Shown one piece after another: positions 8,219 to 16,494 of a DNA stretch of 49,890 nucleotides; the stretch's first letter is position 1, and every line of letters begins with the position of its first letter. The notes beneath the pieces are model-generated. The model saw nothing but the letters and a program-made list of their open reading frames with translations, had not been told where the DNA came from and searched no databases. Origin of the DNA: Comamonadaceae bacterium. Lineage in GTDB: Bacteria; Pseudomonadota; Gammaproteobacteria; Burkholderiales; Burkholderiaceae_C. Both the position numbers and the translations under genes were made by a program. The DNA lies in contig CANFWH010000013.1 in the NCBI GenBank assembly GCA_947450645.1, forward strand, positions 1 to 49,890, given 5' to 3'.

Positions 8219-9109
8219 ATGAAGATCGCTACACACTTTGAAGAGTTTGGTGTTGACACCATCACTTTTGCGGGATTGATTGAAGCCAAGCTGCAGGCCA
8301 CAAAGGACGCGGGTTTTACGCAAATCATGCTCAAAGCCAATGATATTGTGGGACACCCACAAGGGGTTGCCGCCGCCGTGGCCGCCGTTAAAAATAGCGG
8401 ACTGCGAGTAACGGGCTTTCAAGTGCTGCGCGACTTTGAAGGCTTGTCGGGCGACTTGCACGAGTACAAAATTGACATTGCCAAAGCGATGCTGCAAATG
8501 GCAAAGGACTTGGGCGCGCCGCTGCTCTTGGCTTGCTCCAGCACGTCGGCACATGCAACGGCTGATTTAGACAAGATCGCTGCCGACTTGCGCAAACTGG
8601 CGATGCTGGCATTGCCGCTAGGTATCAAGATTGCCTACGAGGGTTTGTCGTGGGGCAAAACAATTAACGAGTACACCACCGCGTGGGATGTGGTGTGCCG
8701 CGCCGATATGCCAAACCTTGGCACTTGCCTTGATTCGTTCCACATCTTGGCTGCAAAAACGCCGCTCGATGAACTCGACTTTATTGACCCCGATAAAATC
8801 TATTTGGTGCAGCTGGCCGATTTTTTATGGCAAGAGACCAAGAGCTTTGAAGAGCGCATGACGACGGCGCGTACTTATCGTGTGTTTCCCAACGAAGGCG
8901 TTCACAACGATGCGCTAATTGACATCGTTCGGCGCATTGACCGCCTTGGCTACAAGGGTGATTACAGCTTTGAAGTGTTTAACGATGACTATCAAAATAT
9001 GCCGCTCGCTTTTGTAGCCAATCGCGCCAAGGCAAGCGCTGTATGGCTTGCCGAGCAAGTGTTGCACCGCGCCACGCCACTGCCCAATCAAATGGTGCTG
9101 CGGAAATAG
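8219..9109 (+). CDS. quiC: 3-dehydroshikimate dehydratase-like TIM barrel (QuiC N-domain)
   Basis: 296-residue xylose-isomerase-like TIM barrel. The metal-site motifs match the N-terminal domain of bacterial QuiC, which converts 3-dehydroshikimate to protocatechuate: Glu141 (IAYEGLSWGKTINEY), Asp172 (LDSFHIL), Gln198 (LVQLADF) and Glu252 (YSFEVFNDDYQ). The VFPNEGVHND segment is also family-typical. In Pseudomonas QuiC this domain is fused to an HPPD-like half; here the halves are separate genes, HPPD-like first, seven bases apart. The start is ATG 8219, since the frame upstream lies inside the preceding gene. Substrate is inferred from motif similarity; other sugar-phosphate isomerase/epimerase-type activities remain possible. 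No other quinate or protocatechuate gene is in the window. Confidence 0.7.
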   Translation: MKIATHFEEFGVDTITFAGLIEAKLQATKDAGFTQIMLKANDIVGHPQGVAAAVAAVKNSGLRVTGFQVLRDFEGLSGDLHEYKIDIAKAMLQMAKDLGAPLLLACSSTSAHATADLDKIAADLRKLAMLALPLGIKIAYEGLSWGKTINEYTTAWDVVCRADMPNLGTCLDSFHILAAKTPLDELDFIDPDKIYLVQLADFLWQETKSFEERMTTARTYRVFPNEGVHNDALIDIVRRIDRLGYKGDYSFEVFNDDYQNMPLAFVANRAKASAVWLAEQVLHRATPLPNQMVLRK

Positions 9110-9111
9110 TT

Positions 9112-9813
9112 TTGAAGCCTTCCCTGCTTTTGGTTTGCGCTGCCTTAGTGTTTGCTTCGTGCGCTAAATCAAAATTTGCAATGACGCCTTCGGCTAATGA
9201 CATCACCATTGCACGGGCAAAAGTCAAGGCACCTCCAGATGAGGTTTGCGCACCCATCAAATCTTGGTATGACGATGAGTTGGCAATCAATGGCCAGCGG
9301 CGAACCATGGGCGGAAGGCACGATGGCTTTGACGTTGCCGCCAAAATCGGTACGCCTGTGATTGCGGCTGCGCCAGGCATCGTGGCGCAAAGCACGTGGC
9401 AAGGCATTAGCGGCTATGTGGTTTGGATTTATCACGGACAAGACACGCAAGGCGATCAGATTTACACGTTGAGTGCGCATTTGAATGAGCGCAAAGTGCA
9501 AAAGGGGGATCGGGTTAAGCGCGGGCAATTGATTGGCTTGTCGGGTGACACGGGTTCTGGTGTTGGCAAAGAAGGGCCACATTTGCATTTTGGTGTGACG
9601 GTGCATGAAAGCACAGAGGCGCCTTTAACGCTTGAAAGCCTTAAAGAAACAGCGCCCGCCAGCCTCAACTTTTATCTCTATCCTTTGAGTGGCCATGCGG
9701 TCGTACCGTTGGTATTCCCCAAATGGATACCGCAGACCGATTACGGCGATAGCCAATGGCTGGAGAACCAATTGTTTACGGGCCTGACCTTTCCCGTGCG
9801 CTGCAAACTGTGA
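9112..9813 (+). CDS. M23 family metallopeptidase lipoprotein
   Basis: Peptidoglycan endopeptidase-like protein of 233 residues. A TTG at 9112, three bases after the quiC stop, gives M-K-P-S-L-L-L-V-C-A-A-L-V-F-A-S-C, a compact lipoprotein signal peptide with ASC at the likely cleavage site (Phe at -3 is unusual). The M23 (LytM) zinc site is intact: His and Asp in GRHDGFDVAA and the HxH of GPHLHFGV, with the family's GTPVIAAAPGIV and KGDRVKRGQLIGLSGDTG. It should act on cell-wall peptides in the periplasm. No clear ribosome site precedes the TTG, so coupling to quiC translation is plausible. Upstream in-frame starts exist inside quiC but would bury the signal peptide. The substrate bond and the reason for its place among carbohydrate genes are unknown. 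Confidence 0.8.
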   Translation: MKPSLLLVCAALVFASCAKSKFAMTPSANDITIARAKVKAPPDEVCAPIKSWYDDELAINGQRRTMGGRHDGFDVAAKIGTPVIAAAPGIVAQSTWQGISGYVVWIYHGQDTQGDQIYTLSAHLNERKVQKGDRVKRGQLIGLSGDTGSGVGKEGPHLHFGVTVHESTEAPLTLESLKETAPASLNFYLYPLSGHAVVPLVFPKWIPQTDYGDSQWLENQLFTGLTFPVRCKL

Positions 9814-9838
9814 CCATTTTGATGGAGACAATCAAAGC

Positions 9839-10720
9839 ATGAATACATCATCAAACGCCATCACCTTAGAGCGCGGCCAGCTGCGCTGCATTATTCGTCC
9901 AGACCTCGGCGGCTCTATACAAAGCCTTATGTACTGTGGCCTAGCGGGCGATGTACCCGTGTTGCGCGTGCCGCCATCGGTCGTTCACACGGTGCGTGAT
10001 ATGGGGAGTTTTCCGCTCGTACCGTTTTCCAATCGCGTCGCCAAGGCGCAATTGCAGTGGCAGGGTACAGATCATCCGCTGATCAAAATGGGAACAACGG
10101 AGCCGCACGCCATGCACGGCGTGGCGTGGCAAAGGCCTTGGGAAGTGCTGGAATCAAACGATACATTTGCGATGCTCTCTTACGAACACAAAGCAGACGC
10201 CGCATGGCCGTTTGCGTTTGATGTGTCGCAAGTGTTTAAGCTGGATGGCAGCACGCTTAACCTGACGCTGTCTATTACGAATCAAGCGCCAAGCCCCGCA
10301 CCTGTTGGGCTGGGCTGGCATCCGTACTTTGCGAAACGGCCAGGGGCGCAGCTTCAATTTGATGCGACTTCTCGCTGGGAAATGGGCGCTGACAAACTAC
10401 CAACCGTGCTGCAGGCCACATCCAGTATGGCCTCGCCCTGTGCCGATTTGGACATTGACAATTGTTTTGAAGGCTGGACGGGCGTTGTTCAATTGGCCGA
10501 CGAGCTCTTACGCACGCGGGTGGAATCCAATCTTCCTCGCTTGGTGGTCTACACCAAGCCAAGCATTGACTGCATTGCCCTCGAGCCTGTGAGTCACGCC
10601 AATAACGCGATCAATTTAGCGGGCGCGAATACAGCGGAGCTAGAGCGACTGGGCGTGCGCGTGCTGGCAAGTGGAGAAACCTTTAGCGCTCAAATGAGCA
10701 TCAACGTGGAGAGCATATGA
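9839..10720 (+). CDS. Aldose 1-epimerase-like protein
   Basis: 293-residue GalM-type galactose mutarotase-like beta-sandwich protein. Family marks are LVPFSNRVAKAQLQW, the His of MHGVAWQRPW, the His of GLGWHPYFAKRPGAQL and the Glu of IALEPVSHANNAIN near the C-terminus, the usual catalytic set. No signal peptide is seen, so it should be cytoplasmic and interconvert sugar anomers. It starts 25 bases after the peptidase, with GGAGA nine bases upstream, and its stop overlaps the SMP-30 lactonase start (ATGA). That pairing suggests one oxidative sugar pathway in which a sugar is oxidised to a lactone and then opened. The sugar cannot be read from sequence. Confidence 0.82.
   Translation: MNTSSNAITLERGQLRCIIRPDLGGSIQSLMYCGLAGDVPVLRVPPSVVHTVRDMGSFPLVPFSNRVAKAQLQWQGTDHPLIKMGTTEPHAMHGVAWQRPWEVLESNDTFAMLSYEHKADAAWPFAFDVSQVFKLDGSTLNLTLSITNQAPSPAPVGLGWHPYFAKRPGAQLQFDATSRWEMGADKLPTVLQATSSMASPCADLDIDNCFEGWTGVVQLADELLRTRVESNLPRLVVYTKPSIDCIALEPVSHANNAINLAGANTAELERLGVRVLASGETFSAQMSINVESI
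10413..10433 (+). repeat. Copy of 21-bp dispersed palindrome (variant)
   Basis: AGGCC-ACATCCAGTAT-GGCCT inside the epimerase gene, with perfect 5-bp arms. Its complement begins AGGCCATACTGGAT, identical to the first 14 bases of the copy at 21415. Confidence 0.45.
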
Positions 10721-11646
10721 AAAACAACTGGACTAGGTTGACCTCGGAGCCCAACATTTGTGGGGAGTCGCCGTTTTGGCATCCGACAGAACAGCGCCTT
10801 TATTGGGTAGATATTTTGGGTAAGCAGATTCACAGGCTGCACGTCGAATCTAAAGTGCAAGAGTCGTGGCTAATGCCCGAGGACGCTTGCTGCATTGCGC
10901 CTGCCAAAAGCGGCGGCTTGGTGATTGCGCTGCGTGATGGTTTTTATCGCGGGCAAGTATGGGGCGGTGACGTCAAACCCATTGCCACCGTGGGTTTGGG
11001 GCATTTCGATTTTGATACGCGCACGCACCGCTTCAACGATGGCAAGTGCGATAGCCAAGGGCGTTTTTGGTGTGGCACGATGAACGAGCCGCGCACTGAA
11101 AACGATGGCATTTTGTATAGCCTTGAGATGCAAAATGGCAAGCCTGTCGTTAAAAAACAAGCCGCGGGCATGACGGTGTCAAACGGCTTGGCGTGGTCTA
11201 AAGATGATCGCACCATGTACTGGTCGGACTCGTTTGGCCACACGCTGCATGTGTTTGATTGGGACGCTAAAGCCAATGAAATATCGAACCGCCGTGTACT
11301 CAAAGACTTTCCACCGAAATCGAAAGTAAAAGGCGAAGAAGCGATTTATGGCGGACGTCCCGATGGTGCAACGATGGACGCCGACGGCAATTACTACGTG
11401 TGTTTGATGGAGGGCGGCAAGTTGCTCAAACTCGCGCCCAATCACAAGGAACTAGCCCGCATTCCTTTGCCCGTGCGCTTTGCCACCATGCCGTGCTTTG
11501 GCGGCGCAGATTTAAAAACTTTGTTTGTGACTTCACTACGCGAGAACCGCACGCCAGAAGAGTTGGCGGAGCAGCCTGAACTGGGGCATGTGTTTTCTAC
11601 GCGGGTGGATGTGGCTGGCGTGCCTGTGAATTTCTTTAAAGATTAG
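10717..11646 (+). CDS. SMP-30/gluconolactonase family sugar lactonase
   Basis: 309-residue six-bladed propeller lactonase. Metal-binding and family motifs are GESPFWHP (Glu ligand), HRFNDGKCDSQGRFW, SNGLAWSKDD (Asn ligand), MYWSDSFGHTLHVFDWD and GRPDGATMDADGNYYV (Asp ligand). These proteins hydrolyse sugar-acid lactones such as glucono-, arabino- or galactonolactone using one divalent metal. Start ATG 10717 overlaps the epimerase stop by four bases, so the two are probably made together and act in one sugar-acid route. No signal peptide. Substrate undetermined. Confidence 0.85.
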   Translation: MKNNWTRLTSEPNICGESPFWHPTEQRLYWVDILGKQIHRLHVESKVQESWLMPEDACCIAPAKSGGLVIALRDGFYRGQVWGGDVKPIATVGLGHFDFDTRTHRFNDGKCDSQGRFWCGTMNEPRTENDGILYSLEMQNGKPVVKKQAAGMTVSNGLAWSKDDRTMYWSDSFGHTLHVFDWDAKANEISNRRVLKDFPPKSKVKGEEAIYGGRPDGATMDADGNYYVCLMEGGKLLKLAPNHKELARIPLPVRFATMPCFGGADLKTLFVTSLRENRTPEELAEQPELGHVFSTRVDVAGVPVNFFKD

Positions 11647-11672
11647 CACCAAGCTCTAGTTGTTTTACCTCT

Positions 11673-11727
11673 TATTTTTACGCTATTTTTACGAGGTCAT
11701 TGCCACTTTTTTTCCTATTTTTATAAA
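11673..11727 (+). promoter_or_regulatory. Candidate kdp promoter with tandem KdpE-like boxes
   Basis: TATTTTTACG occurs twice, at 11673-11682 and 11684-11693, spaced 11 bp, one helical turn. It is followed by a sigma70-like TTGCCA (11700-11705) and, after 16 bp, TATAAA (11722-11727). E. coli KdpE binds a T-rich site just upstream of the kdp -35, which matches this layout. Binding is inference. The rest of 11647-11770 holds only the downstream hairpin. Confidence 0.5.
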
Positions 11728-11739
11728 TTGAAAGATATG

Positions 11740-11767
11740 CTTTCTCCATCGTATTGATAGGAGAAAG
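11740..11767 (+). promoter_or_regulatory. Hairpin sequestering the first kdp ribosome site
   Basis: CTTTCTCC (11740-11747) is the exact reverse complement of GGAGAAAG (11760-11767). ATC/GAT can extend the stem inside the 12-base loop past a one-base bulge. The downstream arm contains the Shine-Dalgarno of the ORF at 11771. If folded in the mRNA leader, initiation of the whole coupled kdp block would be restrained. Confidence 0.55.
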
Positions 11768-11770
11768 TTG

Positions 11771-11875
11771 ATGGATGCTGCATTTTTATTGGGGGTCGCC
11801 TTGCTTTGGGGCGTGATGATTTTGCTGGTCTGGGGCTTTAAAAAGCTTGCAAAACCAGAAGGAGGTCGATCATGA
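11771..11875 (+). CDS. 34-residue membrane peptide leading the kdp operon
   Basis: Small ORF with ATG 11771 and AGGAG eight bases upstream. Its residues MDAAFLLGVALLWGVMILL run into [15 protein letters not shown]: one hydrophobic helix (about residues 4-22) followed by a basic tail. The stop overlaps the kdpF start (TCATGATT, ATGA type). The ribosome site of kdpF (GGAGG, 11861-11865) lies within its last codons. It is distinct from KdpF, which follows directly. I do not recognise a named family. Position suggests a small accessory subunit or a translational leader of the potassium pump. Good start signals at both ends make it very likely translated. Confidence 0.65.
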   Translation: MDAAFLLGVALLWGVMILLVWGFKKLAKPEGGRS

Positions 11876-11970
11876 TTGACCTCCATGTGATGTATGGCTT
11901 TGGTGGCATGTGTGCCCTGCTATTGCTGGCCTATTTGGTTTATGCGCTGATTTGCGCCGAGGAGTTCTAA
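11872..11970 (+). CDS. kdpF: KdpF small subunit of potassium-transporting ATPase
   Basis: 32-residue single-span protein; [20 protein letters not shown] followed by ICAEEF fits KdpF, which stabilises the KdpFABC complex in the inner membrane. ATG 11872 has a strong GGAGG six bases upstream; a second in-frame ATG at 11890 would give a 26-residue form. The start overlaps the leader peptide stop and the stop overlaps the kdpA start (TAATG, 11968-11972), so translation is chained. Confidence 0.82.
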   Translation: MIDLHVMYGFGGMCALLLLAYLVYALICAEEF

Positions 11971-13769
11971 TGACTACCTCAAGCTGGAGCCTGTTAGCTC
12001 TTTATCTCATTGTTTTATTGATCGCGTCATGGCCACTGGGTATCTGGCTGGCACGCTTGTGCTCAGGGCAATTGCCGATCTGGATGCGCAAGCTAGAAGC
12101 GCGGCTTTATCACTTGGCTGGCACATCTGCGGGACAGTCCATGAGCTGGTCGCACTACGCGTTAGCCGTGCTCGCATTCAATGCAATTGGTGTGATTGCC
12201 GTTTATGCATTGCAGCGCTTCCAAGCACTATTGCCGCTTAATCCTGCCAACATGGCAGCAGTCTCACCCGACTCGGCTTTTAATACGGCGGTCAGCTTTG
12301 TGACCAACACAAATTGGCAGGGCTACGCTGGTGAATCGACCATGAGTTATCTCACGCAGATGCTGGTTTTATCGGTGCAAAATTTCTTTTCTGCGGCCAC
12401 GGCGATTGCGGTGGTGTTTGCGTTGTTTCGTGGTTTTGCGGCACGCTCTAGCGGCGTCATTGGCAACTTTTGGGTTGACGTGACGCGCGTCACGGCTTGG
12501 CTCTTGGTACCGCTGTCGCTGGTATTTGCGATTTTTTTAGTGGGCCAGGGCGTGATCCAGAACTTCGATGCTTACATGGACGTGAGCACGCTTGAGGTCA
12601 CGACCTACCAGAACCCTAAAAATGGTGCTGATGGTCAGCCACTCAAGGATGCCAAAGGTGACGTCGTGACTGAAGAGGCCAAGGCGACCACGCAAACGTT
12701 GGCGATGGGTCCCGTGGCTTCGCAGGAAGCTATCAAGATGGTGGGCACCAATGGAGGCGGGTTCTTTAATGCCAACTCCGCCCATCCTTACGAAAATCCG
12801 ACAGCACTGAGTAATTTTGCGCAGATGCTATCCATCTTTTTGATCCCTGCTGCGCTGTGTTTCGCATTTGGCCGCGAGGTTGGTGACCCGCGTCAAGGCT
12901 GGGCTGTGCTAGCGGCGATGACGGTGATGTTTGTTATTGCCGTCATGGCGATCACGCCTGCCGAGCAGGCGGGTAATCCGCTCCTCACGCCGCTTGGCGT
13001 TGACCAAGCGCAAAGTAGTCTGCAAGCGGGCGGCAATATGGAGGGCAAGGAAACCCGTTTTGGTATCAACGCTTCTAGCCTGTTTGCTGTCATCACGACA
13101 GCCGCATCCTGTGGGGCTGTGAATGCCATGCACGACTCATTGACACCAATAGGCGGCATGGTGCCCATGGTGATGATGCAGCTCGGTGAGGTGGTGTTTG
13201 GTGGTGTCGGCAGCGGACTCTATGGCATGCTGATTTTCGCCATTCTCGCGGTGTTCATTGCGGGTTTGATGATTGGTCGCACGCCTGAGTATCTTGGCAA
13301 AAAAATCGAAGCACATGAAATGAAGCTGACGTCGATTGCCATCTTAGTAACGCCGATTGTTGTGCTAGCAGGCACAGCCATTGCCGTACTGGCTGCTGCG
13401 GGTAAGGCGGGCATTGCCAATCCTGGGGCGCACGGATTTTCAGAAATCCTGTATGCCTTGACCTCTGCCGCCAACAATAACGGCAGCGCTTTTGCAGGGC
13501 TTTCGGCTAATACGCCGTTCTACAACATCTTGCTTGGTATTGTGGTTTGGTTGGGTCGGTTTGGTGTGATCGTTCCTGTGTTGGCGATAGCAGGCAGCCT
13601 GGCTGCAAAAAAGCGCCTACCTGTCACCACAGGCACGCTACCCACACATGGCCCATTGTTTGTGATGCTTCTCATTGGCACCGTGCTTTTAGTCGGACTA
13701 CTGAATTACGTACCCGCTTTAGCTTTAGGTCCGATGGTCGAACACCTCATGTTGTGGTCGGGGAAATAA
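11970..13769 (+). CDS. kdpA: Potassium-transporting ATPase subunit KdpA
   Basis: K+-binding, channel-like subunit of the KdpFABC pump, 599 residues from ATG 11970 (E. coli has 557). About ten membrane spans are visible. The four pore loops carry family sequences: [44 protein letters not shown] and [13 protein letters not shown]. Start 11970 is chosen because it overlaps the kdpF stop; an upstream in-frame ATG at 11910 lies inside kdpF and would add a non-homologous stretch. A periplasmic loop after [15 protein letters not shown] is somewhat long and Lys/Asp-rich. Followed by kdpB after 12 bases. Confidence 0.95.
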   Translation: MTTSSWSLLALYLIVLLIASWPLGIWLARLCSGQLPIWMRKLEARLYHLAGTSAGQSMSWSHYALAVLAFNAIGVIAVYALQRFQALLPLNPANMAAVSPDSAFNTAVSFVTNTNWQGYAGESTMSYLTQMLVLSVQNFFSAATAIAVVFALFRGFAARSSGVIGNFWVDVTRVTAWLLVPLSLVFAIFLVGQGVIQNFDAYMDVSTLEVTTYQNPKNGADGQPLKDAKGDVVTEEAKATTQTLAMGPVASQEAIKMVGTNGGGFFNANSAHPYENPTALSNFAQMLSIFLIPAALCFAFGREVGDPRQGWAVLAAMTVMFVIAVMAITPAEQAGNPLLTPLGVDQAQSSLQAGGNMEGKETRFGINASSLFAVITTAASCGAVNAMHDSLTPIGGMVPMVMMQLGEVVFGGVGSGLYGMLIFAILAVFIAGLMIGRTPEYLGKKIEAHEMKLTSIAILVTPIVVLAGTAIAVLAAAGKAGIANPGAHGFSEILYALTSAANNNGSAFAGLSANTPFYNILLGIVVWLGRFGVIVPVLAIAGSLAAKKRLPVTTGTLPTHGPLFVMLLIGTVLLVGLLNYVPALALGPMVEHLMLWSGK

Positions 13770-13781
13770 GGTAACAAAATC

Positions 13782-15866
13782 ATGACTATCCAAAAAACAT
13801 TTTTACTGTTTGACGCCGCACTAGTCAAACCTGCGATCGTCCAGTCGTTTGCCAAACTCAGCCCTCGCTTGCAGTGGCGTAATCCCGTGATGTTTGTGGT
13901 TTTTATCGGCAGCATCCTAACGACATTGTTGGGTTTTCAGGCGTTGCAGTCTGCACCTAGTCAAGGGGCTTCTTCCGTTGGCTTTATTTTTGCAGTTGCC
14001 ATTTGGCTTTGGTTTACCGTGCTATTTGCGAACTTTGCCGAAGCGCTTGCTGAAGGTCGTAGCAAAGCTCAGGCGGCCTCCCTTAGAAGTTTAAAAAAGA
14101 GCACTTGGGCCAAGAAACTGGCCCAGCCCAAACACGGTTCCAGCTTCTTGCCAGAACATGCGGAGAATTTGCGCAAGGGCGATGTGGTGTTGGTCGATAC
14201 GGGTGAGATGATCCCGCTGGATGGCGAGGTTATTGAAGGCGTTGCCACCGTCGATGAGAGCGCGATCACTGGCGAATCTGCTCCTGTGGTGCGCGAGTCA
14301 GGCGGCGACTTTTCAGCCGTGACTGGGGGCACACGCGTGTTGTCGGATTGGTTGGTGGTACGTATTTCCGTCAACCCTGGCGAATCGTTTCTGGATCGCA
14401 TGATTAGCATGGTTGAAGGTGCGCAGCGCCAAAAAACACCGAATGAAATTGCACTGACGATTTTGCTGGTGGCGTTGACGATTGTGTTTTTAGTGGTCAC
14501 TGTGACCTTGTTGCCATTTTCGATTTTTAGTGTGGATGCGGTTGGCGCTGGTACGGTGGTTAGCATGACTGCACTAGTGGCCTTGTTGGTCTGCCTGATT
14601 CCTACGACGATTGGCGGTTTGCTATCGGCTGTGGGCGTGGCGGGTATGAGTCGCATGATGCAGGCCAATGTCATTGCAACATCAGGCCGTGCTGTTGAAG
14701 CGGCTGGTGACGTGGATGTGTTGCTCCTAGATAAGACGGGCACCATCACGTATGGCAATCGTCAAGCCTCTACATTCTTCCCAGCACCTGGCGTGGGTGA
14801 GGCGAAGCTGGCGGCTTGCGCGATGCAAGCATCTATGTCGGATGAAACACCCGAAGGGCGCAGCATCGTAACGCTCGCGCAAAAGCTTGGGTCAGTTTTA
14901 CCTTTGGTTGGGGCGATACAAGAGATTTCATTTACCGCTCAAACCCGCATGAGTGGCATTGATGTGACGCTGCCTGATGGCAGTATTCGTCAGTTGCGCA
15001 AAGGTGCAGTCGATGCGATTCGCAAATACGTTGAGGCTTTGGGTGGCAGCGTACCCGCTGAAGTGATACGAGCTTCTGATGATGTATCGCGTCGCGGCAG
15101 TACGCCATTGGCTGTGGCCGATGATCTAACTGTTTTGGGTGTAGTTGAACTGAAAGATATCGTCAAATCGGGCATCAAAGAGCGCTTCAATGAGCTACGC
15201 CGCATGGGCATCAAGACCGTCATGATTACGGGCGATAACAAGCTGACCGCCGCAGCGATTGCCGCCGAGGCGGGGGTGGATGATTTTTTAGCTGAAGCCA
15301 CGCCCGAAGACAAGCTCAAACTGATTCGCCAATACCAAGCCGAAGGTCGATTGGTTGCCATGACGGGAGACGGGACGAACGACGCGCCAGCGCTAGCTCA
15401 AGCGGACGTAGCCGTTGCCATGAACAGTGGCACACAAGCCGCCAAGGAGGCGGGCAATATGGTGGACCTTGACTCCAACCCAACGAAGTTGTTGGAGATT
15501 GTGGAGACGGGCAAGGCGCTTTTAATGACACGCGGCTCGCTTACAACGTTTTCAATTGCTAACGATGTGGCCAAGTACTTTGCCATCATCCCTGCGATAT
15601 TTGTGACCACTTATCCGCAACTCGCAGCGCTGAATGTGATGCGGCTGGGAAGCCCTTCGTCTGCCATTTTGTCGGCGGTTATTTTTAATGCGCTCATCAT
15701 TGTGTTTTTGATTCCGTTGGCACTCAAAGGCGTGAAGTACCGCGCTGTGGGGGCTGCTGCACTGTTGCGCCGCAACCTTTTGATCTACGGTTTGGGTGGG
15801 CTGATCATTCCTTTCGTGGGCATCAAGATCATTGACGTGCTACTGATCACGCTTAACCTAGCTTGA
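13782..15866 (+). CDS. kdpB: Potassium-transporting ATPase ATP-binding subunit KdpB
   Basis: P-type ATPase subunit that drives K+ uptake, 694 residues. Catalytic Asp317 sits in DKTGTITYG; the actuator motif is TGES in ITGESAPVV, and [12 protein letters not shown] is the hinge motif. The N-terminus has the KdpB-typical [39 protein letters not shown] and [11 protein letters not shown] are standard. Acts in the inner membrane with KdpA, KdpC and KdpF. A 229-codon antisense frame at 14069-14758 is only a shadow. Confidence 0.97.
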   Translation: MTIQKTFLLFDAALVKPAIVQSFAKLSPRLQWRNPVMFVVFIGSILTTLLGFQALQSAPSQGASSVGFIFAVAIWLWFTVLFANFAEALAEGRSKAQAASLRSLKKSTWAKKLAQPKHGSSFLPEHAENLRKGDVVLVDTGEMIPLDGEVIEGVATVDESAITGESAPVVRESGGDFSAVTGGTRVLSDWLVVRISVNPGESFLDRMISMVEGAQRQKTPNEIALTILLVALTIVFLVVTVTLLPFSIFSVDAVGAGTVVSMTALVALLVCLIPTTIGGLLSAVGVAGMSRMMQANVIATSGRAVEAAGDVDVLLLDKTGTITYGNRQASTFFPAPGVGEAKLAACAMQASMSDETPEGRSIVTLAQKLGSVLPLVGAIQEISFTAQTRMSGIDVTLPDGSIRQLRKGAVDAIRKYVEALGGSVPAEVIRASDDVSRRGSTPLAVADDLTVLGVVELKDIVKSGIKERFNELRRMGIKTVMITGDNKLTAAAIAAEAGVDDFLAEATPEDKLKLIRQYQAEGRLVAMTGDGTNDAPALAQADVAVAMNSGTQAAKEAGNMVDLDSNPTKLLEIVETGKALLMTRGSLTTFSIANDVAKYFAIIPAIFVTTYPQLAALNVMRLGSPSSAILSAVIFNALIIVFLIPLALKGVKYRAVGAAALLRRNLLIYGLGGLIIPFVGIKIIDVLLITLNLA

Positions 15867-15895
15867 AGAGCGTCTAAACAACTAAAGGAACTCTC

Positions 15896-16465
15896 ATGAA
15901 AACTATTCTTCGTCCTGCACTTGTGCTATTTGTACTGCTGACTCTGATGACGGGTGTGGCCTATCCGTTGATCGTGACCGTGGTGGCGCAAGCGGTGTTC
16001 CCTAGTCAAGCTTCGGGCAGTCTCATCAATCGAGATGGTAAAGCCGTTGGATCTTCACTCATTGGGCAAAATTTTGCCGACCCCAAACACTTCTGGGGCC
16101 GCCCTTCGGCGACAAGCCCCATGCCGTACAACGCAGCCGCGTCGAGCGGCTCTAACCAAGGGCCACTCAACCCAGCCTTAGTCGATGCAGTGAAAGCTCG
16201 TGTGCAAGCCTTGCGTGCCGCTGATCCAAAAAACACAACTGTCGTGCCCGTCGATTTGGTGACGGCATCGGCTAGCGGTTTAGATCCACACATTAGCCCC
16301 GCCGCTGCTCGCTACCAAGTGGCGCGTATTGCCAACGCGCGTGGACTATCTCTTGATAAAGTGATGGCGCTGGTTGATGCACAAACTGAACAGCCACTGT
16401 TCGGTCTGATTGGCGAGCCGCAGGTCAATGTGCTTAAACTCAATCTGGCGCTGCAAGCGTTGTAG
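15896..16465 (+). CDS. kdpC: Potassium-transporting ATPase subunit KdpC
   Basis: 189-residue subunit with one N-terminal membrane span (about residues 8-30) and a periplasmic domain. Family motifs are [38 protein letters not shown] and [12 protein letters not shown]. It stabilises the KdpAB complex and couples transport to ATP. AAGGAA lies about seven bases before the ATG. Fourth structural gene of the operon. Confidence 0.95.
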   Translation: MKTILRPALVLFVLLTLMTGVAYPLIVTVVAQAVFPSQASGSLINRDGKAVGSSLIGQNFADPKHFWGRPSATSPMPYNAAASSGSNQGPLNPALVDAVKARVQALRAADPKNTTVVPVDLVTASASGLDPHISPAAARYQVARIANARGLSLDKVMALVDAQTEQPLFGLIGEPQVNVLKLNLALQAL

Positions 16466-16494
16466 GGATTTAAAAGAGAGGTGTCATCGCGCAC

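Noticed and set aside
14069-14758. 229-codon open frame antisense to kdpB
   Set aside because: Low-complexity Ser/Thr-rich translation with no start signal, fully inside a clear P-type ATPase gene; a shadow of codon bias.
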